54,658 nucleotides of DNA from positions 1 to 54,658 of the forward strand of contig JAEFAE010000015.1 in NCBI GenBank assembly GCA_016291135.1, in the 5' to 3' direction. The notes under the pieces are model-generated. The model did no database searches and had not been told where the DNA came from. It saw only the letters and a program-made list of their open reading frames with translations. The position numbers and the translations under genes are program-made. How positions within the stretch are numbered: the stretch's first letter is position 1; the number at the start of each line of letters is the position of its first letter. Of the stretch, positions 34,239 to 43,531 are shown piece by piece. This DNA comes from Bacteroidales bacterium (lineage in GTDB: Bacteria; Bacteroidota; Bacteroidia; Bacteroidales; F082).

Positions 34239-35399
34239 CTATTTCCCAGCGATCTGGCTCATTTTTTTCAGCACTTTTCGGAGCTTGTCTTCTCGGGTCA
34301 GCACGTCGAAATCGCAGAAGGTGACACCCATGTATTGGGCGATCTTCTTCAGGTCGCCGGTCGGGTCCTTCTTCAACGAGAAGATGTAGGATTCACAGGC
34401 CACGCCCAACAGCACTTCCTTCAGCGCACAGACCTTGTAGACGATCTCGTTGAACATGCTTTCGGAACTGATGCCGCTCTTGCATTCGATGACAAACAGC
34501 TGGTTGTTTTTGATGAAGCACACGTCCAGCTCGTTGTTGTGGCGGATTTGGGTACAGCCGTCGATGCGTACGCCCAGGGCGATGTCGTCGGGTTGCATCG
34601 TCGCTTTGATGAGGTAATAGACGTATTCCTCGAACCAGCCTCCGGTCAGGTAATCCAGCTCGTCGTGCGACAGCACCCCCGGTTGGGCCGGGACAAACCC
34701 GATGAAATCCAGAAAATCGCTCAGGTTCGGGATGGGGACCATCTTGTCGTTGACCGGAGCTTCCACCTCATGGATGTTGAGGGAGTCCCAGCCCCGGTAC
34801 CTCTCGCGAAGGACGTCGAGGACCTTGTAGTCGCTGGTGCGGAGGATCCGTTTCGAGAACAGGCTGAACAGGTGCTGGGCCTGCTCCACGCTACCCACGG
34901 GATCGCCCAACGCCTCCAAGTCGTGCGTCAGGCCATACACGGAAAAATACTCGCCAAGGGTCATCCGGTAACGGATCGGGACAATTTCGTCGTCGTTGTC
35001 GAAGATGCTGTTGTCGAAGATGGTCTTGACAATGAGGTTCTCGCGCGTCTGGACGTAAAAGAAATGGGCGTTGAAGTTGGAGAACACATGCTGGACCGAG
35101 AGGGCCATGTATCGCGAACCGCCGGCCAGGTTCACATAATACGCCTGCTTTTTGTCCACACTGCTGTTGATGACCCGACAGATCCGTTCGTAGGTGTACT
35201 TGTCGGCATCGCGGCGCAACACGATGCGCTGGGTCACCCCCTTGTCCACCTTCAGGGCGGTGATCAAGGGGGTGATGCTGTCGAGGTCTTCGTTGGCCGC
35301 GATGAACAGCAGCCGGTCGCCCTCCTCATAGTGTTCCTTAATGAAGAGGTAGGGGGCCAGCGGATGTTCGCGGCTGATGATGTTGACGAGGGTCTTCAT
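34239..35399 (-). CDS. CARF-PD-(D/E)XK nuclease (DUF1887, Card1/Can2-like)
   Basis: A 386-residue cytosolic protein. Residues 1-150 are a Rossmann-like CARF domain ([27 protein letters not shown] at 88-100, equivalent to the 'NxTGGTK' ligand loop of Card1). A winged-helix-like linker follows. Residues 250-386 are a PD-(D/E)XK nuclease: YLTGGWFEEYVYYLIK (Glu257/258), NNELDVCF (Asp292), LFVIECKSGI (Glu305, Lys307). In type III CRISPR systems such enzymes are switched on by cyclic oligoadenylates and cut DNA or RNA; stand-alone homologues of unknown trigger also exist. The ATG shares its first base with the last base of the pgk stop codon (TGATG), so translation is coupled to pgk. No Cas gene or array is in the window. 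Confidence 0.88.
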   Translation of the reverse strand: MKTLVNIISREHPLAPYLFIKEHYEEGDRLLFIAANEDLDSITPLITALKVDKGVTQRIVLRRDADKYTYERICRVINSSVDKKQAYYVNLAGGSRYMALSVQHVFSNFNAHFFYVQTRENLIVKTIFDNSIFDNDDEIVPIRYRMTLGEYFSVYGLTHDLEALGDPVGSVEQAQHLFSLFSKRILRTSDYKVLDVLRERYRGWDSLNIHEVEAPVNDKMVPIPNLSDFLDFIGFVPAQPGVLSHDELDYLTGGWFEEYVYYLIKATMQPDDIALGVRIDGCTQIRHNNELDVCFIKNNQLFVIECKSGISSESMFNEIVYKVCALKEVLLGVACESYIFSLKKDPTGDLKKIAQYMGVTFCDFDVLTREDKLRKVLKKMSQIAGK

Positions 35400-36652
35400 C
35401 ACTTCTTGATGGCGGCAATGCCAGGCAGTTCCTTGCCTTCGATGGCTTCCAGCAGGGCGCCACCGCCGGTACTCACGTAACTTACCCGGTCGGCCAAGCC
35501 GAACTTGTTGATGGCACTGACGGTGTCGCCACCTCCGATGAGGGTGTAGGCGCCGTTCTTCTCGGTGGCTTCCACGATGGCCTCGGCCAAGGCCTTGGAG
35601 CCTTCGGCAAAGGTGTCGAACTCGAACACGCCGCAAGGGCCGTTCCACAGCACGGTCTTCGACTTCTTGATGATGTCGGCGTAGAACTTACGGCTCTCGG
35701 GGCCGCAGTCCATGCCTTCCCAGCCGTCGGGCACGTTCATCGGATCCACCACCTGGGTATGGGCGTCGTTGGAGAAGGCGTCGCCTGCCACCACGTCGAA
35801 CGAGAGGTAGAGGTTGATGCCTTTCTGCTTGGCTTTCTCGAGGATGTCGAGGGCCAGGTCGAGTTTGTCTTCCTCGCAGATGGAGTTGCCGATGTGGCCG
35901 CCCAAGGCGCGTTTGAAGGTATAGGTCATGCCGCCGCAGAGGATCAGGTTGTCGACCTTGTTCATCAGGTTCTCGATGATCTCGATCTTGGTGGAGACCT
36001 TGGAGCCGCCCATGATGGCGGTGAACGGACGTTGGATGTCGTTCATCACCTTGTTGACGGCGGCCACCTCTTTGGCCATCAGGTAGCCGAACATCTTGTG
36101 GTCGGCGTCGAAATAGTCGGCGATGAGCGCCGTGGAGGCGTGGGCGCGGTGGGCGGTGCCGAAGGCGTCGTTGATGTAATACTCGCCGTAGCTGGCCAAG
36201 GTCTTGGTGAACTCCTTCTGGGAAGCCTTGATGGCCTTCTTGGCCTCGTCGTAGCCTTCCTCGCCTTTTTCGATGCCTCGCGGCTTGCCTTCCTCCTCGG
36301 CATAGAAGCGGAGGTTCTCGAGCACCAGCACCTCACCGGGTTTCATGGCGTCGATCTTGGCCTTGGCTTTCATGCAGTCGTCGGCAAAGGCGACCGGACG
36401 GCCCAGCAACTCAGCCAGGTGCGCAAGGATCGGTTTGATGGAATACTTGGGGTCGGGGTTTTTCTTGGGCCGGCCCAGGTGCGACATCAGCACCACCATG
36501 CCTTGGTCGTCCAACACTTTGTTGATGGTAGGAAGTGCAGCCCGCATGCGGGTGTCGTCGGTGATGTTGAAGTTGTCGTCCAACGGCACGTTGAAATCCA
36601 CACGGATAACAACATGTTTGTTTGCAAAGTTTACTTGATCGATGGTTACCAT
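35399..36652 (-). CDS. pgk: Phosphoglycerate kinase
   Basis: A 417-residue glycolytic enzyme transferring phosphate from 1,3-bisphosphoglycerate to ADP. Motifs: [15 protein letters not shown] (14-28), SHLGRPK (57-63), the nucleotide-binding hinge region with [14 protein letters not shown], and the C-terminal [13 protein letters not shown] and [19 protein letters not shown]. Length and order fit bacterial pgk. It sits between a lipid-kinase gene (19 bases upstream) and the CARF nuclease (one-base overlap). Confidence 0.97.
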   Translation of the reverse strand: MVTIDQVNFANKHVVIRVDFNVPLDDNFNITDDTRMRAALPTINKVLDDQGMVVLMSHLGRPKKNPDPKYSIKPILAHLAELLGRPVAFADDCMKAKAKIDAMKPGEVLVLENLRFYAEEEGKPRGIEKGEEGYDEAKKAIKASQKEFTKTLASYGEYYINDAFGTAHRAHASTALIADYFDADHKMFGYLMAKEVAAVNKVMNDIQRPFTAIMGGSKVSTKIEIIENLMNKVDNLILCGGMTYTFKRALGGHIGNSICEEDKLDLALDILEKAKQKGINLYLSFDVVAGDAFSNDAHTQVVDPMNVPDGWEGMDCGPESRKFYADIIKKSKTVLWNGPCGVFEFDTFAEGSKALAEAIVEATEKNGAYTLIGGGDTVSAINKFGLADRVSYVSTGGGALLEAIEGKELPGIAAIKK

Positions 36653-36671
36653 AGTATTAAGATTTTGAAAA

Positions 36672-37637
36672 TTAGAATTTTATATTCGTATCAGGAACTA
36701 CCATGTTGATGGATTGCGGAAGGATCTCGAAGTCGAAGGGGGAGTTGGTAAGGGTTTCGCCCTCGGTCTCCAGCAGCAACCGGTGGGCGGGGATGGAAAT
36801 GATCCGGATCTTCTTGCCTCGGAAGGTGGTCACCTCCTTGAGCTTGTCGACAAAAGTGCCGTCGTAGATGTTGCTGATGCTGGCGGCGAATTTCAGCATG
36901 CCCACTTTCTTGACCACCGTGATGTCGAACAAGCCGTCGTTGGGGATGGCTTTGGGCATCATCATCATGCCGCCGCCGTTGTACTTGCCGTTACCCACCG
37001 AGAGACTCAATATCTCGCCGTCGAACACCTCCTGGTCGTCGACGGTCAGTTTGATGCGCACGCATTCGAAGCTGAACAGGCAGCTGGCGGTGCTGAGCAT
37101 GTAGCGCACCGATCCGCCCTTGCCCTGCGATTTCAGCCGGTTGGTCCGGTTACACACCATCTCGTTCAGTCCGGTTCCGGCGGCATTGAGGAAGTACCGC
37201 ACTTGGGTGTCGCCATCGTTGAAGTAGGTCACCTTGCCCACGTCGTGCAAAAACAACTGCTCCCGCTTCAGGATGCCGATGTTCTCGCGATAGTCCACCG
37301 AGAGCCCGAAGGTCCGCCTCCAGTCGTTGCCCGTGCCCACCGGGATGATGCCCATCCTGAGGTCCTTGGTGGGGATGCGCTGTTGGGTGAAAAGGCCGTT
37401 GATCACCTCGTTGTTGGTGCCGTCGCCGCCAACGGCGGCGATCTTCCTGTATCCTTTTTCGGTGACCAGGTCCCTGGCCAAGTCGATGGCATGCCGCGGA
37501 TGTTCCGTGAGGACCGCGTCGAAAGCGATGCCTTCGTCGGTCAAAAGCTGCTTGATCTCAGGCCAATCTTTCCCACATTTTCCAATCGAGGCCTTGGGGT
37601 TGACGATGACCAACCATCTGTCTGTTGCTCCGTCCAT
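36672..37637 (-). CDS. Diacylglycerol/lipid kinase family protein
   Basis: A 321-residue cytosolic protein of the DAGK/YegS/sphingosine-kinase fold. Motifs: LVIVNPKAS near the start, the nucleotide-binding [16 protein letters not shown] (about 70-85) and [16 protein letters not shown] (about 98-113), then C-terminal beta-sandwich with [18 protein letters not shown] and DGLFDI. Family members phosphorylate diacylglycerol, phosphatidylglycerol or sphingoid lipids; the latter are common in Bacteroidota, but the substrate cannot be read here. ATG 37637 is preferred over TTG 37643. First gene of the operon with pgk and the CARF nuclease. Confidence 0.88.
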   Translation of the reverse strand: MDGATDRWLVIVNPKASIGKCGKDWPEIKQLLTDEGIAFDAVLTEHPRHAIDLARDLVTEKGYRKIAAVGGDGTNNEVINGLFTQQRIPTKDLRMGIIPVGTGNDWRRTFGLSVDYRENIGILKREQLFLHDVGKVTYFNDGDTQVRYFLNAAGTGLNEMVCNRTNRLKSQGKGGSVRYMLSTASCLFSFECVRIKLTVDDQEVFDGEILSLSVGNGKYNGGGMMMMPKAIPNDGLFDITVVKKVGMLKFAASISNIYDGTFVDKLKEVTTFRGKKIRIISIPAHRLLLETEGETLTNSPFDFEILPQSINMVVPDTNIKF

Positions 37638-37662
37638 ATACAATGGGTTTGAAAATTTGCTC

Positions 37663-37670
37663 CAAAGATA
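37663..37670 (-). promoter_or_regulatory. -7 box (TATCTTTG, minus strand) of the lipid kinase-pgk-CARF operon
   Basis: TATCTTTG on the minus strand lies 26 bases before the ATG at 37637. A divergent TATCTTTG at 37729 serves the opposite gene. Confidence 0.65.
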
Positions 37671-37728
37671 AGAAGGATTTGCTTATTCCCGACCTGAAAA
37701 AAGAAATCGTCATGTCAAATATTTGTTG

Positions 37729-37736
37729 TATCTTTG
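37729..37736 (+). promoter_or_regulatory. -7 box (TATCTTTG) for the lipoprotein gene
   Basis: TATCTTTG lies 26 bases before the ATG at 37762, divergent from the box at 37663-37670. Confidence 0.65.
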
Positions 37737-37761
37737 TCCGTTTAAAACATTCATGAGCCTT

Positions 37762-38787
37762 ATGAAGAGAATCTACACCGTAATGATCACGCTCCTTGCC
37801 CTTGCCGCCGGCTTCCATGCCTGCAGCACCGATGTTGATATTTACGCTGATTATAAGGAGATTACAATCGTATATGGCCTGCTCGATCCGAATCTGGACA
37901 CGAATTTTGTCAAGATCAACAGGGCCTTCCTGGGTCCTGGCGACGCCAACGAAATCGCCCAGATTGCCGACTCCAGCAACTATCCTGGCAAGTTGGACAG
38001 CAAAATCATCGTGTATCGCAGCGGCCTTTACAACACCAATTTCGAAAAGATTCGCGAATATCCGCTGGACACCATCACCATCCACGACAAGGAACCGGGA
38101 CTGTTCTATGCACCGGACCAGCTTTTGTACTACACCACCGGGCGTATCTTCACCAACGACGACCGTTACCAGTACAAATACGAGTTGCAGGTGGACCGTG
38201 GCGACACCCTGATCACCGCCACCACTTCCGTCGTGGGCGGAAAGAACGTTTACATGACGCCCGCCCTTCTCAATTTCTCGTCCCTGGCCGAACAGGGCAG
38301 GCTGAAATGGACCGAGTGCCCCAACTCCTCCCTTTACGACATCAGGATCCAGTTCCATTACTCCGAAATCAGCTCCGCCGTCGACACCGTCAGACACGTG
38401 GTCGACTGCTATTCGCGAACCGCCGTCGAATCCACGATTCCCCTTGATAACGGCATGTACACCATGAATTACCCATGCTCAGCGTTGTTCCAAAGCCTTG
38501 CACAAGAGATCGGCAACGACTCCCTGAAACTGAATGTCGAAAGGATTTTCTTTGAGCCCAGCGTGGAAGTCATCCTCTCGGCCGGTGGCGAGGAGTTGAA
38601 CAACTACATCATGGTGAATGGATTGAGCAGCAGCCTCGTGCAAACCATACCCGAATATACCAACATCAACGGCGGATACGGCGTCTTCTCCTCGAGGACC
38701 CAGTTCCACCACTATGCCCGGTTGACTTCACAAACGGTGGTCGAGCTCATGTCCCATTCGACCTGGCATTTCCGTCAGGCCCAATAA
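37762..38787 (+). CDS. Lipoprotein of unknown function (DUF4249-like)
   Basis: A 341-residue lipoprotein with lipobox AAGFHAC (Cys21). The mature part opens YADYKEITIVYGLLDPNLDTNFVKINRAFLG, a beta-rich pattern like DUF4249 and related Bacteroidota lipoproteins (a first strand 'VxGLLDP...vkInRaFLG'). Further strands follow (KIIVYRSGLYN, RYQYKYELQVDRGD) with an Ig-like feel. It ends with STWHFRQAQ. ATG 37753 (MSLMKR) is an equally possible start. It is the only gene between its promoter and mutA, and the terminal region before mutA shows no clear hairpin. Function is unknown. Confidence 0.7.
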   Translation: MKRIYTVMITLLALAAGFHACSTDVDIYADYKEITIVYGLLDPNLDTNFVKINRAFLGPGDANEIAQIADSSNYPGKLDSKIIVYRSGLYNTNFEKIREYPLDTITIHDKEPGLFYAPDQLLYYTTGRIFTNDDRYQYKYELQVDRGDTLITATTSVVGGKNVYMTPALLNFSSLAEQGRLKWTECPNSSLYDIRIQFHYSEISSAVDTVRHVVDCYSRTAVESTIPLDNGMYTMNYPCSALFQSLAQEIGNDSLKLNVERIFFEPSVEVILSAGGEELNNYIMVNGLSSSLVQTIPEYTNINGGYGVFSSRTQFHHYARLTSQTVVELMSHSTWHFRQAQ

Positions 38788-38830
38788 GACCTTCCCTTTT
38801 TTCCCAGACAACACAACTTAACTAAACAAT

Positions 38831-40681
38831 ATGGAAAACAACAAAAAACTCTTTGAAGAATTTCCACCGGTGAGCACCCAGGAATGGGAAGCCGTCATCG
38901 AGAAAGACCTCAAAGGAGCGGATTACAACAAAAAGCTGGTTTGGCGCACCGCCGAAGGCTTCCAGGTGAGGCCCTACTACCGTGCCGAAAACCTGGCCGA
39001 CATCCCCTGGACGGGAATGAACCCCAACGAATTTCCCTACGTCCGTGGCAACAAACCCGAAGGCAATGAATGGCTCGTCCGTCAGGACATCACCGTGAAG
39101 GATGTCAACGAAGCCAACAAAACGGCCCTCAACGCCCTCAACCGTGGAGCCAACAGCATCGGCTTCAAACTGGAGTACGACAAGGCTTACACGGCCATCG
39201 AGATCTCCGCACTGCTCAATGGCATCGACCAAAAGGCCGTGGAGATCAACCTCTACAACAACAAATACCATCTGCCTTTACTGGAGATGATGTCGAAGAT
39301 TCCGGGCATCAAGGGATCCCTCAACTACGATCCGCTGACCCGTTACCTCCGCCGCGGCGTGTGGTATGTGACCGAGAACACCGACATGGAGCTTGCCTAC
39401 ATCATGGTGAAAGCCGAGATCCCAGGCTTCCAGACCATCGGCATCAATGGCCACGTGTTCACCAACGCCGGCGCTACCATCGTGCAGGAGATGGCCTTCA
39501 GCCTCGCCGTGGGTGCCGAATACCTCGACAAACTCACCGAGAAAGGCCTCACCATCGACGAGATCGCACCCAAGATGCGCTTCAACCTCGCCATCGGGCA
39601 GAACTACTTCATGGAGCTGGCCAAGCTGCGTGCCTACCGCCTGCTGTGGGCCAACATCGTGAAAGCCTACGGCGGCCAGGAAGCGAACGCCAAGATGCAC
39701 ATCCATGCCACCAACGCCGAACTCGGCATGAGCCTCTACGATGCTTACGTGAACATGCTACGCACCACCACGGGCACCATGTCGGCCGTCCTCGGCGGTG
39801 TGGATTCGTTTACCGTGATGCCGTTCGACACGCCGTTTGAGATTCCCACCGACTTCGCCGACCGCATCGCCCGCAACCAGCAACTCATCCTCAAGGAAGA
39901 AGCCCACTTCGACAAGGTGGCCGACCCCGCCGCAGGTTCCTACTACATCGAGAACCTCACCGAGAGCCTGGCCACGGCCGCTTGGGATTTGTTCAACAAG
40001 ATCCAAGACGAAGGCGGCTACCTCGAAGCCGTCCGCAAGGGCATGATCCAAGGCCTCATCAAGGAAAGCGCCGCCAAGAAGTTCAGCAACGTGGCTACCC
40101 GCCGCGAGACCATCCTCGGCACCAACCAGTTCCCGAACTTCACCGAGACGATGAAGTTCACGCCCGAGGCCTGGGTGTTCGAGGCCGACGACCGCCGCGA
40201 CGAAAATGCCGAGATCGACACCATCGTCACCTTCCGTGCCGCCCAGCAGTTCGAGAAGCTGCGCTTCGCCACCGACGTCTATGCCCAGGACCACAAGCGT
40301 CCCGTGGCCTGGATGTTCACCTACGGCAACCTCGCCATGCGCAAGGCCCGCGCCAACTTCGCCTCCAACTTCTTCGCCTGCGCCGGCTTCCAAGTCGTCG
40401 ACAACCCGGGCTTCAAGACCTTGGACGAAGGCATCGCCGCCGCCCGTGAGGTGAAACCCGAGATCCTGGTGATCTGCTCCTCCGACGAGGAATACGGCGA
40501 AGGCAACGCCCTCAAGATCTACGAGGCGTTGAAAGACGAGACCCTCGTTGTGCTCGCCGGCAACCCCGAAGGCACCGCCGACCTCCTCAAGGAAGCCGGC
40601 CTGAAGTACTTCATCCATGTGAAGAGCAATGTCTTGGAGACGTTGACCGAGTTCCAAAAGCAATTAGGTATAACGAAATAA
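38831..40681 (+). CDS. mutA: Methylmalonyl-CoA mutase small subunit
   Basis: A 616-residue subunit. It has the mutase TIM-barrel region (FPPVSTQEWEAVIEKDLKGA at the start, VDSFTVMPFDTPF, DPAAGSYYIENLTESLA). The C-terminal flavodoxin-like cobalamin domain lacks the DxHxxG cofactor-binding signature, as expected for the non-catalytic subunit. With MutB it interconverts succinyl-CoA and methylmalonyl-CoA, the step feeding propionate formation in Bacteroidales. It is followed by mutB after 15 bases. Confidence 0.95.
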   Translation: MENNKKLFEEFPPVSTQEWEAVIEKDLKGADYNKKLVWRTAEGFQVRPYYRAENLADIPWTGMNPNEFPYVRGNKPEGNEWLVRQDITVKDVNEANKTALNALNRGANSIGFKLEYDKAYTAIEISALLNGIDQKAVEINLYNNKYHLPLLEMMSKIPGIKGSLNYDPLTRYLRRGVWYVTENTDMELAYIMVKAEIPGFQTIGINGHVFTNAGATIVQEMAFSLAVGAEYLDKLTEKGLTIDEIAPKMRFNLAIGQNYFMELAKLRAYRLLWANIVKAYGGQEANAKMHIHATNAELGMSLYDAYVNMLRTTTGTMSAVLGGVDSFTVMPFDTPFEIPTDFADRIARNQQLILKEEAHFDKVADPAAGSYYIENLTESLATAAWDLFNKIQDEGGYLEAVRKGMIQGLIKESAAKKFSNVATRRETILGTNQFPNFTETMKFTPEAWVFEADDRRDENAEIDTIVTFRAAQQFEKLRFATDVYAQDHKRPVAWMFTYGNLAMRKARANFASNFFACAGFQVVDNPGFKTLDEGIAAAREVKPEILVICSSDEEYGEGNALKIYEALKDETLVVLAGNPEGTADLLKEAGLKYFIHVKSNVLETLTEFQKQLGITK

Positions 40682-40696
40682 GAAAGGAGCATCGCT

Positions 40697-42838
40697 ATGA
40701 AACCCAATTATAAAGACATCAACATCAACGCGATTCCTAATCATAACGGTATCCTCCTGCCGAACGGCGAACCTTGGGAAACCGCCGAGCATATCATGGT
40801 GAAACCGACCTACACCGAGAAAGACCTCGAAGGCATGGAGCACCTCAACTATGCCGCCGGTATCGCCCCCTTCCTCCGCGGACCTTATTCCACGATGTAC
40901 GTGATGCGTCCCTGGACCATCCGTCAGTACGCCGGTTTCTCCACCGCCGAGGAGTCCAACGCCTTCTACCGCCGTAACATCGCCGCGGGTCAGAAAGGTC
41001 TGTCCGTGGCCTTCGACTTGGCCACCCACCGTGGCTACGACGCCGACCACGAGCGCGTCATGGGCGACGTGGGCAAGGCGGGCGTGAGCATCTGTTCCGT
41101 CGAGGATATGAAGGTCCTGTTCGACCAGATCCCGCTGAACAAAATGTCCGTCTCCATGACCATGAACGGCGCCGTGCTGCCGATCCTGGCCTTCTACATC
41201 GTCGCCGCCTTGGAGCAGGGTGCCAAGTACGAAGAGCTGCAAGGCACCATCCAGAACGACATCTTGAAGGAGTTCATGGTGCGTAACACCTATATCTATC
41301 CGCCTGAGTTCTCGATGCGCATCATCGCCGACATCTTCGAGTTCACCTCGCAGAACATGCCGAAGTTCAACTCGATCTCCATCTCGGGTTACCACATGCA
41401 GGAAGCCGGTGCCACCTCCGACATCGAGATGGCCTACACCTTGGCCGATGGCTGGGATTACCTCCGCACCGGTGTCAAGGCCGGCTTGGACATCGACGCC
41501 TTTGCGCCGCGTCTGTCCTTCTTCTGGTGCTCGGGCATGAACCACTTCATGGAGATCGCCAAGATGCGTGCCGCCCGTATGCTGTGGGCCAAGATCGTGA
41601 GCACCTTCAACCCAAAGAACACCAAGTCGCTGGCCCTGCGTACGCACACCCAGACCTCCGGCTGGTCGCTCACCGAGCAAGACCCGTTCAACAACGTGGC
41701 CCGCACCTGCATCGAGGCCATGGGCGCCGCCCTGGGTCATACCCAGTCGCTGCACACCAACGCCTTGGACGAGGCCATCGCCTTGCCCACCGACTTCAGC
41801 GCCCGTATCGCCCGTAACACCCAGATCTACATCCAGGAAGAGACCAACGTCTGCCGTGTGGTCGACCCGTGGGCAGGTTCCTACTACGTGGAGAGCCTCA
41901 CCAACGAGATCGCACACCGTGCTTGGGGTCACATCCAAGAGGTGGAAGCCATGGGTGGCATGGCCAAGGCCATCGAGACGGGTCTGCCGAAGATGCGTAT
42001 CGAAGAGGCTGCTGCCCGCAAGCAGGCCAAGATCGACTCCGGCCGCGAGACCATCGTCGGCATCAACAAGTACCGCCTCGACCACGAGGATCCCATCGAG
42101 ACCTTGGAGGTCGACAACACCGCAGTGCGCGAGTCGCAGATCAAGCGCCTGAAGGAGCTCCGCGCCAACCGCAACGAGGCCGATGTGCAGCGTTGCCTCG
42201 AGGCCATCACCCACTGTGCCGCCACCGGCGAGGGCAACCTCCTTGCCTTGGCCGTCGAAGCCGCCAAGTGCCGCGCTTCGCTGGGTGAGATCTCCATGGC
42301 TTGCGAAAAGGTCGCGGGTCGTTACAAAGCCGTCATCCGTTCAATCTCAGGAGTGTATTCTATGGAAACGAAAAACGATGCAAGATTTGCCGAGGCAGTG
42401 GCCAAGGCCGACGAGTTTGCCAAGATGGAAGGCCGCCGTCCGCGTATCATGATTGCCAAGATGGGTCAGGACGGTCACGACCGTGGCGCCAAGGTGGTGG
42501 CCACCGGTTATGCCGACATCGGCTTCGACGTGGATATGGGACCGTTGTTCCAGACACCCGCCGAGGCTGCCAAGCAGGCCGTGGAGAACGACGTCCATAT
42601 CCTGGGCGTGAGCTCCCTGGCCGCCGGTCACAAGACCCTGGTGCCGCAGGTCATCGAAGAGCTGGAGAAACTCGGTCGTCCCGACATCATGGTCACCGTG
42701 GGTGGCGTGATTCCTGCACAGGACTACCAGTTCCTTTACGACGCCGGTGCCGTGGCCATCTTCGGTCCCGGTACGGTCATCAGCGACTCGGCCATCAAGA
42801 TGCTGGATCTGCTGATCGCTGCACGCAAACAGGCCTAA
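40697..42838 (+). CDS. mutB: Methylmalonyl-CoA mutase large (catalytic) subunit
   Basis: A 713-residue adenosylcobalamin-dependent enzyme. N-terminal motifs: [34 protein letters not shown], and [21 protein letters not shown] in the barrel. The C-terminal B12 domain has the cofactor signature GQDGHDRG with cobalt-ligating His594, then GVSSLAAGH and the [13 protein letters not shown] segment. Full length for the family. Last gene of the mutAB unit, with a strong terminator at 42884. Confidence 0.97.
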   Translation: MKPNYKDININAIPNHNGILLPNGEPWETAEHIMVKPTYTEKDLEGMEHLNYAAGIAPFLRGPYSTMYVMRPWTIRQYAGFSTAEESNAFYRRNIAAGQKGLSVAFDLATHRGYDADHERVMGDVGKAGVSICSVEDMKVLFDQIPLNKMSVSMTMNGAVLPILAFYIVAALEQGAKYEELQGTIQNDILKEFMVRNTYIYPPEFSMRIIADIFEFTSQNMPKFNSISISGYHMQEAGATSDIEMAYTLADGWDYLRTGVKAGLDIDAFAPRLSFFWCSGMNHFMEIAKMRAARMLWAKIVSTFNPKNTKSLALRTHTQTSGWSLTEQDPFNNVARTCIEAMGAALGHTQSLHTNALDEAIALPTDFSARIARNTQIYIQEETNVCRVVDPWAGSYYVESLTNEIAHRAWGHIQEVEAMGGMAKAIETGLPKMRIEEAAARKQAKIDSGRETIVGINKYRLDHEDPIETLEVDNTAVRESQIKRLKELRANRNEADVQRCLEAITHCAATGEGNLLALAVEAAKCRASLGEISMACEKVAGRYKAVIRSISGVYSMETKNDARFAEAVAKADEFAKMEGRRPRIMIAKMGQDGHDRGAKVVATGYADIGFDVDMGPLFQTPAEAAKQAVENDVHILGVSSLAAGHKTLVPQVIEELEKLGRPDIMVTVGGVIPAQDYQFLYDAGAVAIFGPGTVISDSAIKMLDLLIAARKQA

Positions 42839-42851
42839 TAGCCACGCTTCG

Positions 42852-42879
42852 CGTCATTGCGAGCGTAGCGAAGCAATCC
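42852..42879 (+). repeat. Dispersed REP-like repeat (intergenic copy)
   Basis: CGTCATTGCGAGCGTAGCG followed by AAGCAATCC. ATTGC/GCAAT and the wider GCTTCGC/GCGAAGC (42845-42851 with 42867-42873) are inverted repeats, so the RNA could fold. It lies 13 bases after mutB and directly before its terminator. Related to the copy inside the SusD gene at 15318-15349. Confidence 0.75.
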
Positions 42880-42883
42880 ATGA

Positions 42884-42913
42884 AAAAATCCCGCCAGCAA
42901 TGGCGGGATTTTT
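42884..42913 (+). terminator. Strong intrinsic terminator of mutAB
   Basis: A perfect 13-bp stem AAAAATCCCGCCA / TGGCGGGATTTTT (42884-42896, 42901-42913) with a GCAA tetraloop; the T run is the right arm itself. Works in both directions by symmetry. Confidence 0.9.
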
Positions 42914-42996
42914 CCCATGTGGCAAACATCGAATTATATTTTCTTTATATACCTTGAACCACGATAAATCGGCCGAAAACCGGTAACCGAATCATA

Positions 42997-43024
42997 AAAA
43001 GCGACCCGCGAAAGGGTTGCTTTT
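42997..43024 (-). terminator. Intrinsic terminator of the minus-strand gene at 43029
   Basis: The stem AAAGCGACCC / GGGTTGCTTT (one G-T pair) with loop GCGAAA. On the minus strand the hairpin is followed by TTTTTATG. Five bases past the stop codon. Confidence 0.75.
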
Positions 43025-43028
43025 TTCG

Positions 43029-43436
43029 TTATTTGAAATCCCCTACCACTTCCAGTGCTTCGGCTAACATGTTGAGGTCTCTTACGTCGATGCGGTCGAA
43101 AACCGGCTTGATCTTGTCGATCTGGCCCAGATGCACCAGCAGCACCCGGTCGGGGCGTTCCTCCAGCAGGTCGGCGGGGATCTTGTCCTTGACCATGTTC
43201 AGGGCCATGCCGACCATCCCGTCCATGCCGAAGCCACTGGAATACTGCACCCGAAGGTCGCTACCCACGATGTCGAGCACCTTCAGGTCGATGCCGATTT
43301 TACGTTTCATAAAGCCGAGGTTGAGTTCATAAAGGACCTTAATGGTCTTACTGTCAACGAACTCGAAACTGATGGGCTGATGGGTGTTTTCGGTAACCAA
43401 ACGTTGAAGCTCTTGGTAGGAAATGGACGCTCTCAT
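43029..43436 (-). CDS. Small cytosolic protein of unknown function
   Basis: A 135-residue protein without signal peptide or membrane segment: MRASISYQELQRLVTENTHQ, a beta-rich middle (FEFVDSKTIKVLYELNLGFM, IGIDLKVLDIVGSDLRVQYS), a glycine/methionine helix (GMDGMVGMALNMVKDKIP) and a C-terminal segment VLLVHLGQIDKIKPVF. The pattern is that of a small lipid- or ligand-binding-like domain found across Bacteroidales without a name I recognise. Start ATG 43436 follows the -7 box at 43460-43467; the longer upstream frame is unlikely. Confidence 0.7.
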   Translation of the reverse strand: MRASISYQELQRLVTENTHQPISFEFVDSKTIKVLYELNLGFMKRKIGIDLKVLDIVGSDLRVQYSSGFGMDGMVGMALNMVKDKIPADLLEERPDRVLLVHLGQIDKIKPVFDRIDVRDLNMLAEALEVVGDFK

Positions 43437-43459
43437 GGTGTTTTTTTGTTTATTGAGGA

Positions 43460-43467
43460 CAAAAATA
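43460..43467 (-). promoter_or_regulatory. -7 box (TATTTTTG, minus strand)
   Basis: TATTTTTG on the minus strand fits TAnnTTTG and lies 24 bases before the ATG at 43436. Confidence 0.5.
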
Positions 43468-43490
43468 CGGTAATTATTCCTATTAAATAG

Positions 43491-43498
43491 TATCTTTG
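43491..43498 (+). promoter_or_regulatory. -7 box (TATCTTTG) of the deiminase gene
   Basis: TATCTTTG lies 34 bases before the ATG at 43532, divergent from the box at 43460. Confidence 0.65.
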
Positions 43499-43531
43499 CC
43501 GTTTCGATTGAAAAAAACATTGAACCATACA

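Noticed and set aside
34228..34247. Hairpin GGGAAT...ATTTCCC at the end of the CARF nuclease gene as terminator
   Set aside because: It overlaps the stop codon and no T run follows on the minus strand.
34239..35399. Evidence for a type III CRISPR locus around the CARF nuclease
   Set aside because: No Cas10, Cas7-like or Cas6 gene and no repeat-spacer array is found on either strand; neighbours are pgk, a lipid kinase and topA.
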